Positions 1 through 6,144 of a stretch of DNA of 11,900 nucleotides are shown here, in pieces. The stretch spans positions 1-11,900 of the forward strand of contig JABDJE010000171.1 of assembly GCA_013002625.1 (NCBI GenBank), in the 5' to 3' direction. The stretch's first letter is position 1. Each line of letters starts with the position of its first letter. Made by a program: the position numbers and the translations under genes. The DNA is from Saprospiraceae bacterium (lineage in GTDB: Bacteria > Bacteroidota > Bacteroidia > Chitinophagales > Saprospiraceae). The notes under the pieces are model-generated. The model worked only from the letters and a program-made list of their open reading frames with translations. It was not told where the DNA came from and made no database searches.

Positions 1-280
1 GCGTAGCGCCGTCCATAATACTGGCATCCATTTCATGTCGTCCTTTTGCGTTAAACACTGACCCTTTCCCTGCATTAAATAAAGCGTTGTCTTCAAGTGC
101 GATAACGGCAGCTTCAACGGCATCCAAGGCAGAGCCTCCAGCAACTAAAACATCATAACCTTCATCGAGGGCATTTTGCAATCCACTCCGATAAGCCTGT
201 TCTTTTTCTTCGGTCATTTCAGACTTCAAAATAGTTCCGGCACCTCCATGAATCGCTAATCCAATTCGCTTTTCTTTCAT
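1..280 (-). CDS. Isoaspartyl peptidase / L-asparaginase, N-terminal part (cut by window edge)
   Basis: This is the first 93 codons of a plant-type asparaginase/isoaspartyl dipeptidase, an Ntn-hydrolase that splits beta-aspartyl dipeptides and asparagine and is activated by autocleavage. The ATG is at 280-278. The visible residues carry the family's N-terminal signatures: AIHGGAG (residues 9-15), a helix ending in GGSALDAVEAAV (48-59), NAGKGSVFN (69-77) and EMDASIMDG (83-91). The autocatalytic Thr lies beyond the left edge and cannot be checked. No signal peptide is present, so a cytoplasmic enzyme is expected, unlike exported homologues in some Bacteroidota. It is divergent from the alkylation repair gene, with 86 bp between the two starts. 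A TATATTTA box ends 4 nt before the ATG. The family call is firm; substrate preference cannot be told from this part. Confidence 0.93.
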   Translation of the reverse strand, partial: MKEKRIGLAIHGGAGTILKSEMTEEKEQAYRSGLQNALDEGYDVLVAGGSALDAVEAAVIALEDNALFNAGKGSVFNAKGRHEMDASIMDGAT

Positions 281-284
281 GATT

Positions 285-292
285 TAAATATA
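285..292 (-). promoter_or_regulatory. Possible Bacteroidota -7 promoter box of the asparaginase gene
   Basis: Reading the minus strand, TATATTTA matches the Bacteroidota -7 consensus TAnnTTTG at all but the last base. It is separated from the ATG by only four bases (AATC), so transcription would begin at or just before the start codon. No TTG-type -33 element is seen at the usual spacing, and chance matches are common in AT-rich DNA. Confidence 0.3.
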
Positions 293-366
293 CACAGGGC
301 TATGGAAAGGATTTGACTATAGTTGCTTTTTCTATTTAAATAATGACTTAATTTTAATGCTCTTAA

Positions 367-1146
367 ATGGCATATAAAAAACTTAAATACTGGTTTGATG
401 CGGATTTGGCTGTAAAATTAGCAGCGAAGATTTCTGTGTATCATGCTGGTTTCCCGCAAAAAGAATTTGTCGAGATCATTGAGACCAGCATCCCCACACA
501 AGAACTTAAAGCCCGAGTTGAAACCATTGCGGATGCCATCCATGTCGCATTTGAAGAAGACTACATTACTGCCATAGGAGCATTGCTCAACATTCTTGGA
601 CCTATAAATAAAAATGAAACTGGAATGTTTACCGAATATTACTGGCTTATGCCTGTGGCCAAATACGTAGAAAAGTTCGGACTGGACCATTTCAAAGTCT
701 CAATCAAAGCCATAGAAGAAATTACCAAACGCAATACCGGCGAATATGCTATCCGGCCTTATTTAGAAAAGCACACAATTGAAACTTTAAAGCAAATGAT
801 GCTTTGGACCGGACATAAAAACAGTCATGTTCGACGACTTGCTTCAGAAGGCCTACGTCCACGTTTACCCTGGGCATCCAAAATGAAACGATTCATCGAT
901 GACCCCAGCCCCATCATTCCCGTACTGAATCAATTGAAAGATGACCCTTCGAAATATGTACAAAAATCTGTAGCCAATTGCTTGAATGATATATTAAAAG
1001 ATAATCCTGGCATCGGAAAGAAAGTGATTGAAGCTTGGAATATATCGCAGATCAGTACTGAACGCAGATGGATTATCAAACATGCCCTCCGAAATCTAAT
1101 CAAGGCCAATGATGCTTGGGCTTTAGACATAACCGCAAGAAATTAA
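367..1146 (+). CDS. alkC: DNA alkylation repair protein, AlkC-type HEAT-like glycosylase
   Basis: The 259-aa protein resembles the AlkC/AlkD superfamily of helical-repeat DNA glycosylases, which remove cationic alkylated bases such as 3-methyladenine and act on DNA in the cytoplasm. The strongest marks are GEYAIRPYLE (125-134) and the block from W147 to A170, which holds HVRRLASEGLRPRLPWA. In AlkC-type proteins these two segments line the DNA-facing surface; E126 and E161 are candidate active-site acids, judged by eye only. Helical repeats continue to about residue 245 (e.g. DDPSKYVQKSVANCLNDILK, 192-211). There is no extra C-terminal Ig-like domain, as found in some AlkC proteins. The start is the ATG at 367; no clear Shine-Dalgarno is seen. 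It is transcribed away from the asparaginase gene and ends 36 bp before the next gene. Family assignment is confident; the exact lesion range is inferred. Confidence 0.88.
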   Translation: MAYKKLKYWFDADLAVKLAAKISVYHAGFPQKEFVEIIETSIPTQELKARVETIADAIHVAFEEDYITAIGALLNILGPINKNETGMFTEYYWLMPVAKYVEKFGLDHFKVSIKAIEEITKRNTGEYAIRPYLEKHTIETLKQMMLWTGHKNSHVRRLASEGLRPRLPWASKMKRFIDDPSPIIPVLNQLKDDPSKYVQKSVANCLNDILKDNPGIGKKVIEAWNISQISTERRWIIKHALRNLIKANDAWALDITARN

Positions 1147-1162
1147 GCAAGGACAATTTAAT

Positions 1163-1170
1163 TACCTTTA
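1163..1170 (+). promoter_or_regulatory. Possible -7 promoter box for the pentapeptide/VanZ unit
   Basis: TACCTTTA matches TAnnTTTG at 7 of 8 positions. It lies 21 nt before the ATG at 1192 and 12 nt before the GTG at 1183, in the short gap after alkC. No -33 TTG is visible. If real, the pair of genes that follows has its own promoter rather than depending on read-through from alkC. Confidence 0.25.
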
Positions 1171-1191
1171 GTTAATAAGCCTGTGCGCAAT

Positions 1192-1767
1192 ATGGATTTA
1201 ATAGAGGGACAAGAGTTTAGAAAATTAAATGGGGAAACTTTTCCAGGACCTAGTGAATTTGACAATTGCCATTTTGATGATTGCATGCTGCAAAATGCGG
1301 ATTTATCGAGATCTAATTTTATTGAGTGCAGATTCAGTCATTCCGATTTAAGCAATGCCTCCCTTGACGCAACTTCTTTTCAAAAGACTATCTTTCAAGA
1401 CTGCCAACTGTTAGGCTTACATCTATTCAACTGTAATACTATAAATTTTGAAGTCGATTTTATTAACTGTCTTTTAGACTTATCGGTATTTCAAGAGATG
1501 AATTTAAAACGTTCCCGATTTAAAGACTGTAGATTGACTGGCGTCGATTTTACCGCGGCGGATCTTAGCGGGGTGAATTTAGAACAATGTAATCTACAGA
1601 ACGCAGTGTTTGAAAGGTCGATACTTATTAAAACAGATTTTACAACTGCCCGTCATATTACATTAGACCCGGAGGTAAACACATTGACTGGTGCTAAATT
1701 TTCAGAACAGGGTGCATTAAATCTTTTGAATAAGTACCAAGTTGAAATAATACCGGATATAATTTGA
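1192..1767 (+). CDS. Pentapeptide repeat protein, Qnr/McbG-like
   Basis: This small soluble protein (191 aa from the ATG at 1192) is almost entirely right-handed beta-helix. The A(D/N)LxX pattern, with F or L at every fifth central position, runs from about FDNCHFDDC to DFTTA near residue 153, broken by a less regular stretch around residues 73-92. It ends with the LDPEVN...AKFS segment and a helix (GALNLLNKYQVEII), the arrangement typical of Qnr/McbG-type proteins. Members studied in that group mimic DNA and shield gyrase; most relatives have no known role, and resistance should not be assumed. A GTG at 1183 would add MRN in frame; ATG is preferred because it is the stronger codon and neither has a clear ribosome binding site. 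Its stop is 4 bp before the VanZ-like gene, so the two should be co-transcribed. Confidence 0.85.
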   Translation: MDLIEGQEFRKLNGETFPGPSEFDNCHFDDCMLQNADLSRSNFIECRFSHSDLSNASLDATSFQKTIFQDCQLLGLHLFNCNTINFEVDFINCLLDLSVFQEMNLKRSRFKDCRLTGVDFTAADLSGVNLEQCNLQNAVFERSILIKTDFTTARHITLDPEVNTLTGAKFSEQGALNLLNKYQVEIIPDII

Positions 1768-1771
1768 TATT

Positions 1772-2323
1772 ATGAGTCTATTCAAAAACAAGAAAGAGCA
1801 ATCATATTGGATCGGCGCGGGCCTTGTTGTGCTTACTATTTATGCCTCTCTATTTTTATCACATTCAGCTCAAATGTACTTTCTATCTCAGGACTTTCAG
1901 GCTGTCCTATTTTTATCAGGCATGTTTCTGGTCTCTGCTTCTGTATTGCGATATGGATCAAGGCGCAATCTAAAACATTTAAATACAGCACTTATTCTAT
2001 GCGGAACAACCATCCTGGTTATGGTTATATTCAGATTGGGGGCTCCCGAGAGAAGCCACCTGATGGAGTATACGATTCTCACCTTGCTTATACATCTAGC
2101 ATTGAGTGAACGATTCAATGTATCATTAAGCAATGTAAAAGTCAGCATCCTGGCATTCTTGATAAGTGGATCAATTGGACTCCTGGATGAGTTAATACAA
2201 ATTGTAATGCCGGAAAGGGTGTTTGATGTGTATGATATAATCTTCAACTTTATGGCGGCAGGATTTGCGGTAGGCATGATTCTAATAATTCAATTTGTCA
2301 GGAGACACATCATTAAACCATAG
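1772..2323 (+). CDS. VanZ-like integral membrane protein
   Basis: The 183-aa protein has about six hydrophobic segments (roughly 12-30, 42-60, 72-89, 98-113, 124-138 and 155-176). It carries the VanZ-like signature: PERSHLMEY (92-100), a GLLDELIQ block (136-143) and RVFDVYDIIFNFMAA (149-163). The acidic, His and Arg residues in these blocks (E93, R94, H96, E99, D139, E140, D151, D154) recur across the family. VanZ itself gives low-level teicoplanin resistance, but most bacterial VanZ-like proteins are uncharacterised and a cell-envelope role is only inferred. The start ATG lies 4 bp after the pentapeptide gene's stop. A candidate hairpin terminator follows 60 bp downstream. The family call is good; the function is open. 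Confidence 0.85.
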   Translation: MSLFKNKKEQSYWIGAGLVVLTIYASLFLSHSAQMYFLSQDFQAVLFLSGMFLVSASVLRYGSRRNLKHLNTALILCGTTILVMVIFRLGAPERSHLMEYTILTLLIHLALSERFNVSLSNVKVSILAFLISGSIGLLDELIQIVMPERVFDVYDIIFNFMAAGFAVGMILIIQFVRRHIIKP

Positions 2324-2363
2324 AGTCCATGAATCATAACGGCCTTGGTTTGAAATTCTCAAA

Positions 2364-2407
2364 AGTTATAAAGCATTAATAGAACTCCCTTTACCACAGT
2401 TATAAAG
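2364..2407 (+). repeat. Pair of perfect 10-bp direct repeats before the membrane pentapeptide gene
   Basis: AGTTATAAAG occurs at 2364-2373 and again, without mismatch, at 2398-2407, with 34 bp between starts (about three helical turns). The copies sit 36-80 bp before the ATG at 2443, a position compatible with tandem regulator sites. The second copy also supplies part of the right arm of the hairpin at 2384-2413. AT-rich content makes chance recurrence possible. Confidence 0.4.
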
Positions 2408-2413
2408 AGGAGT
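2384..2413 (+). terminator. Candidate hairpin terminator after the VanZ-like gene
   Basis: ACTCCCTTTA (2384-2393) pairs with TAAAGAGGAGT (2403-2413): ten base pairs with a single bulged A (2408) and a 9-nt loop. The next bases, CTATAATTTTC, are only moderately T-rich. The hairpin is 60 bp past the VanZ-like stop and ends 29 bp before the next ATG, which fits a transcript end between the two units. It is weaker than a classical intrinsic terminator, so it could instead be an operator or leader structure. Confidence 0.35.
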
Positions 2414-2430
2414 CTATAATTTTCAATCAT

Positions 2431-2438
2431 TATCTTAG
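2431..2438 (+). promoter_or_regulatory. Possible -7 promoter box giving a near-leaderless start
   Basis: TATCTTAG matches TAnnTTTG at 7 of 8 positions and is followed by CCAC and then the ATG at 2443. As with the asparaginase box at the left edge, the gap to the start codon is exactly 4 nt. A transcript begun here would have almost no 5' leader, which fits the absence of a nearby Shine-Dalgarno sequence. No -33 TTG is seen. Confidence 0.33.
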
Positions 2439-2442
2439 CCAC

Positions 2443-3705
2443 ATGCTTAAGCATTTAAAGATAATTTCCGGCATAATTGGCATGTTTCTTATTGTGGGTG
2501 CAGTTTTATACTGCTGGCCCTATATCTTAGAGCAACAAGCTTTTGTATTGGGTTTTCTGTCTTGCAGCCTTCTTTTCCTGTTCTTTCATTTTATTAATTC
2601 TAGACTTGTTTCAACCGAGAAACATAAGTCAACATCCTTTTACATTCTTATTATCGGGATGGCTTTATGCGTAGGCATAATTGCAATCATCAGACAGATA
2701 GACTACTCCAGCACAATTCAGCAGGCGCATCTTGAAGCACTCAGAAGCATTGAAGAGAATAAGCTTGTGGCAGCACAGAACAGTAATTGGGCAAAGGCAT
2801 GCGAAGCGGCGATAAATTCTTGTCAGGAAGATCTTATTACAGCGAATACCATTTCGGAATCTTCAATAAGGCGGATAGCATCGTTGAGTGCGCGTCTCAA
2901 ACCTTATCATTTATATGATGATAGTCTAAAACATAGACTGATCAGTCCTGAGAGAGGAGAATTGCTCATGGCTATTCTGAGTCTTGATATGGATTCAACA
3001 AGTCTTCTTGCCATAAGGAACAATACAGACTTCAGTTATGCTGATTTGCGAGGGCGTAACTTAGATTACACGAACTTAAGTGGCATCAAACTCCCCTATG
3101 CCATTCTGGATGGGGCCACCTTTAATAAAGCTAATCTTTCATTTGCCAATCTTGAAGGTGCTTCATGTAAGAATGCCAGGTTCGACATAGCCTATTTGGA
3201 TAAAATTAATTTTAGAAATGCAGATCTCTCTTGGGTTAAGATGTCCGGAGCATCTTTGCAATCTGCTGAACTTAACGGTATCAATTTGTCAAATGCAAAA
3301 CTTTCAAATTCCAATTTCCAGAATGCCAAAATTGAGTTTAGTAATTTGAAATATGCGATTGCTGACAGCGCGATTTTTATAGCTTGCAAAATGCATGGAA
3401 CAGATTTAAGTTTTTCACATTTGCAACAGAGTAATTTTGAAAAAAGCGATCTTAAATATGTGAAATTCAATTCTGCCAACTGCACAAATGCGAACCTTGC
3501 GAACTGTAATTTAAGAGCTGCAGATTTCCACAATACCATTCTTACAAATGCAACGATGCACGGCTCAAATGTCAAAGGGTCTTCTTGGCTAGATCATTTG
3601 ACGCTTTGGGAAGTGGTCGGTGCTTCAGACATTCAGAATCGTTACATTTTGGAGTCAGACACATCTTTTGCCACCAATTACTTTATTAAATCAGTTATAG
3701 ACTAA
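2443..3705 (+). CDS. Membrane-anchored pentapeptide repeat protein
   Basis: The 420-aa protein has three hydrophobic segments (about 8-25, 33-53 and 66-84). A polar linker (86-165) follows, including a motif SPERGELLMAIL (168-179) often found just before the repeats in this type of protein. A long pentapeptide domain then runs from about 194 to 380 (TDFSYADL, ANLSFANLEGA, ADFHNT and so on), enough for roughly nine turns of a right-handed beta-helix. With three membrane spans the repeat domain lies on the opposite side from the N-terminus; which side is not settled by sequence. Function is unknown. It is not close in layout to the small pentapeptide protein upstream, although both sit beside the VanZ-like gene. 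It appears to be its own transcription unit, separated by 119 bp, and its stop overlaps the convergent lipoprotein gene by 11 bp. Confidence 0.87.
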   Translation: MLKHLKIISGIIGMFLIVGAVLYCWPYILEQQAFVLGFLSCSLLFLFFHFINSRLVSTEKHKSTSFYILIIGMALCVGIIAIIRQIDYSSTIQQAHLEALRSIEENKLVAAQNSNWAKACEAAINSCQEDLITANTISESSIRRIASLSARLKPYHLYDDSLKHRLISPERGELLMAILSLDMDSTSLLAIRNNTDFSYADLRGRNLDYTNLSGIKLPYAILDGATFNKANLSFANLEGASCKNARFDIAYLDKINFRNADLSWVKMSGASLQSAELNGINLSNAKLSNSNFQNAKIEFSNLKYAIADSAIFIACKMHGTDLSFSHLQQSNFEKSDLKYVKFNSANCTNANLANCNLRAADFHNTILTNATMHGSNVKGSSWLDHLTLWEVVGASDIQNRYILESDTSFATNYFIKSVID

Positions 3706-4618
3706 TCGTATTGAAGTCCTGATGAATTCTATTGAGTTTATGGGCAAACTTTCTGACGATTTTATCCTCAGGGTGAAATGGCGCAATATAGATACCGAAA
3801 GACCAACTGCAATGCGACTGAATATCATTTAAGAATTCGGACATCAATGTATCAGTCCAAGCTGTATGCCTGCAAATTTTATACTTCGCATCAAGTTGTT
3901 TACCAATTTCCTGTCCCCATTCATTGTTGACTAAATCGACATAATTATCAAGCGGTCCATTCCCCAGATCCGCGACCTGATCTTCAGTAAATTCACCCGT
4001 AATCAATTCAGGTATCCGCGCCCTTTCATGGGCATCCGCGATGTAGTCCCCTAGCCTTTCTGTATAAATTGCAGTAATAAATACTTGTGCAATGATGTGA
4101 TTAAATGTATTGGTAAACCCCTTCTCGGAAAAATCCTTATCGGCATAGAGCTGTTCAGCTGAAGGATCTATATGATTTTTAAAAGCCAATGCCAGATCAT
4201 AAAAACTGATGTCGCCCTCTCCAAACTGTTTACCCATTCGCCTAGACATAATATAAGAACGCTTGATATCATCTCTCCGTAGAACGAAATAGGGTGAGCG
4301 CAGTGCTAACATTAATTTATTCTGAATGCCCCCATCTCTTGCTTTTTCAAAGTCTTTCTCCGTAACCCCGGAATGCAAGACACTGCGAATGCTATGACCC
4401 TGGCAACTATGACTGACAGCAACCTTAGGAAAAATACCTTTCGTGTATTCAATTATAAGCACTTTTTTTAAGTCATCAAATGAAGTGTATTGTGTGCCCA
4501 GTAAAGCGCCTGGTGTACATCCATTCTTATTTTTTACTGAAAGCTTCTTATGAGAAGTTACATCGCAAGATAAATGCGAGAGCAACAGACCAAATATCAG
4601 GATGAATGAAAGTCTCAT
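3695..4618 (-). CDS. DUF6973-like lipoprotein, third gene of the glycosidase operon
   Basis: The 307-aa protein opens with a lipoprotein-type signal peptide (hydrophobic 3-16, then HLSC with Cys18), so it should be anchored to a membrane outside the cytoplasm. The core (about 165-242) resembles DUF6973 proteins, with three spaced polar motifs: NTFNH (170-174), ADAHE (194-198) and DLVNNEWGQEIG (228-239). That match is by recollection of the family pattern and needs a profile search. Conserved H174, H197, E198, N231, N232 and E233 could form a metal or catalytic site, but no activity is known to me. The N-terminal half (about 30-160) is not recognised. The ATG at 4618 is 2 nt after the stop of the GH28-like gene, with no room for a promoter, so it must be read from the glycosidase transcript. 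Its 3' end overlaps the convergent pentapeptide gene. Confidence 0.7.
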   Translation of the reverse strand: MRLSFILIFGLLLSHLSCDVTSHKKLSVKNKNGCTPGALLGTQYTSFDDLKKVLIIEYTKGIFPKVAVSHSCQGHSIRSVLHSGVTEKDFEKARDGGIQNKLMLALRSPYFVLRRDDIKRSYIMSRRMGKQFGEGDISFYDLALAFKNHIDPSAEQLYADKDFSEKGFTNTFNHIIAQVFITAIYTERLGDYIADAHERARIPELITGEFTEDQVADLGNGPLDNYVDLVNNEWGQEIGKQLDAKYKICRHTAWTDTLMSEFLNDIQSHCSWSFGIYIAPFHPEDKIVRKFAHKLNRIHQDFNTISL

Positions 4619-4620
4619 GT

Positions 4621-6144
4621 TTACATTTTCAGTACCGAAAATTCTTCATCGTATTGTACACCTTCAACTGCCTTCATTACAACTTCATTCTTCTTTACAT
4701 ATCCTTTGATAGATACTTGATGTAACATTAGGTTTTGGACATCATCAAAAACAAAAGCAGGCCGATAGTCCTTTTCGCGAAGTTGCAGATTAATGTTTTG
4801 CATAATCAGGCCATCAACATGCCTCACATAAAATGCCCATGAAGGTAATTCGCCAAACATTGAAAACTCTGGATAATCAGATGCACTTTCAGGAACATCG
4901 TCCAATCTTTCCAGCGGGCTGTAGGCCAATGCTTTGTTTCCTCTGCCAGGATAGCTGATAGTTATATTTTCGAGTATGACATTTTCAACATTATGTCCAG
5001 GCATACCGGTAATCGAGGCTGGGAATATATTATGAAAAAACGGTAGCGCAGGACCGCGTAAGTCATATTTGTAATCCGGCCTTTCGAAAGCAACATCAAC
5101 ATCAATATTCTTTAATATTGCATTCTTGAGTGTGCTCTTGCCCTTGTCGGGTTCACGATCTCCCAATTTTATAAAGATGGCATTGCCAGTGTTCGTAGCC
5201 TTTATTCCATCGATGACAATATTTTCAAGAACGCCCCCATCAACAGATTCAATGGCGATCGCTGAACGATAGGTATCATAGACTTCTATATTTTTAATAA
5301 TGACATTTTTAAAACCACCTAGTGATTTTGTCCCAAACTTCACTGCGCTTGCACTCGATCGCACTCTGCAATTGGCAATGTAAACGCTATCCAGTATTTC
5401 ATCTTCAAAATGTGACTTAAGGCAAATACCATCATCCGAGGAGTTGATATCACAATTTAAAACCTGAACATTGTAACAATCGGAAATATCGATTCCATCA
5501 TTGTTCCAGTATGCATCACTGACAACCTTTATATCCTTGATCCGCAATTTTCTACATCGGTCATAATGCTGTACCCAGCTGGCCGCATCCTTTAGTGTTA
5601 CGCCTTCAACAAGCACATTTGTGCATCCCACAAAACTGATGATCATTGGCCTCATGTGAAACCGTGGCCTATTCTCGACGTGATTGTATTTTATCTTATC
5701 ATCATGACCGTTATGATACAGACTATCAACATGCAGGGCCGCGGCTCTCCCCTGTCCGTCTATTGTGCCTTCCCCTGTAATTGAGATATTGTCTTGATAG
5801 CTCGATAATATCAACCCGCGCTGATAAGAGCGTTCAAGCACCTTATGGTCATTAAAGTCTGTGCTTCCTAATAACACGGCGTCTTTGGCAAGATGGAGTT
5901 CTACATTTGATTTTAAATTAAAACTTCCTGTCAGATAGGTGCCTTTAGAGAATATTATGCGACCGCCACCATTATTACTTACGCTATCAATCATGCTTTG
6001 TAGCGCTTCCGTGTTTTTAGTGACACCATCATTCTTTATATTATAATCAGCTACATGAAAGTCTTGTGCACAGATGCCGGCAGTCACCAACAATGCAAGA
6101 ATGTAGGTGAGGATGGGTTTAAGTGTTAGGTTTCTGCTCATCAT
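4621..6144 (-). CDS. Secreted GH28-like glycoside hydrolase (pectin/rhamnogalacturonan type)
   Basis: The 507-aa protein has a Sec signal peptide, likely cut after ICA (residue 26), then a parallel beta-helix of the polygalacturonase clan starting with the pectate-lyase-3-like segment YNIKNDG (34-40) and NGGGRIIFSKGTYLTGSF (58-75). GH28 landmarks are NNDGID (214-219), matching the catalytic NTD block with D216, and SSDDGICLKS (235-244), matching the DD pair at D237/D238. The usual GHG block is replaced by RSSASAVKFGT (262-272) and the RIK block by YRSAIAIES (292-300). Such changes suggest a substrate or mode of action other than plain endo-polygalacturonase. It overlaps the upstream GH106-like gene's stop by one base (TAATG), indicating translational coupling; a second ATG follows at once. 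Partner GH106 activity points to rhamnogalacturonan-like glycans. Fold call firm, substrate inferred. Confidence 0.86.
   Translation of the reverse strand: MMSRNLTLKPILTYILALLVTAGICAQDFHVADYNIKNDGVTKNTEALQSMIDSVSNNGGGRIIFSKGTYLTGSFNLKSNVELHLAKDAVLLGSTDFNDHKVLERSYQRGLILSSYQDNISITGEGTIDGQGRAAALHVDSLYHNGHDDKIKYNHVENRPRFHMRPMIISFVGCTNVLVEGVTLKDAASWVQHYDRCRKLRIKDIKVVSDAYWNNDGIDISDCYNVQVLNCDINSSDDGICLKSHFEDEILDSVYIANCRVRSSASAVKFGTKSLGGFKNVIIKNIEVYDTYRSAIAIESVDGGVLENIVIDGIKATNTGNAIFIKLGDREPDKGKSTLKNAILKNIDVDVAFERPDYKYDLRGPALPFFHNIFPASITGMPGHNVENVILENITISYPGRGNKALAYSPLERLDDVPESASDYPEFSMFGELPSWAFYVRHVDGLIMQNINLQLREKDYRPAFVFDDVQNLMLHQVSIKGYVKKNEVVMKAVEGVQYDEEFSVLKM

Noticed and set aside
1141..1163. 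AATTAA / TTAATT inverted repeat after alkC as a terminator
   Set aside because: Only six A/T pairs around a ten-base loop, too weak to call.
1183..1191. GTG at 1183 as the start of the small pentapeptide protein
   Set aside because: It adds only three residues, has no better ribosome binding site than the ATG at 1192 and uses a weaker codon; it cannot be fully excluded.
1192..2323. Antibiotic resistance cassette (Qnr-like plus VanZ-like)
   Set aside because: Both families are broad and mostly unrelated to resistance; no vanRSHAX genes, integrase, transposase or terminal repeats are near, and base composition is like the rest of the window.
3192..3575. Minus-strand 127-codon frame inside the membrane pentapeptide gene
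   Set aside because: It is the antisense image of the Leu/Asn/Ala-rich repeats and shows no independent coding features.
2443..3705. Nucleotide tandem repeat or CRISPR-like array in the large pentapeptide gene
   Set aside because: The periodicity is at the protein level (15-nt codon pattern); the DNA units differ in sequence and there are no uniform spacers.
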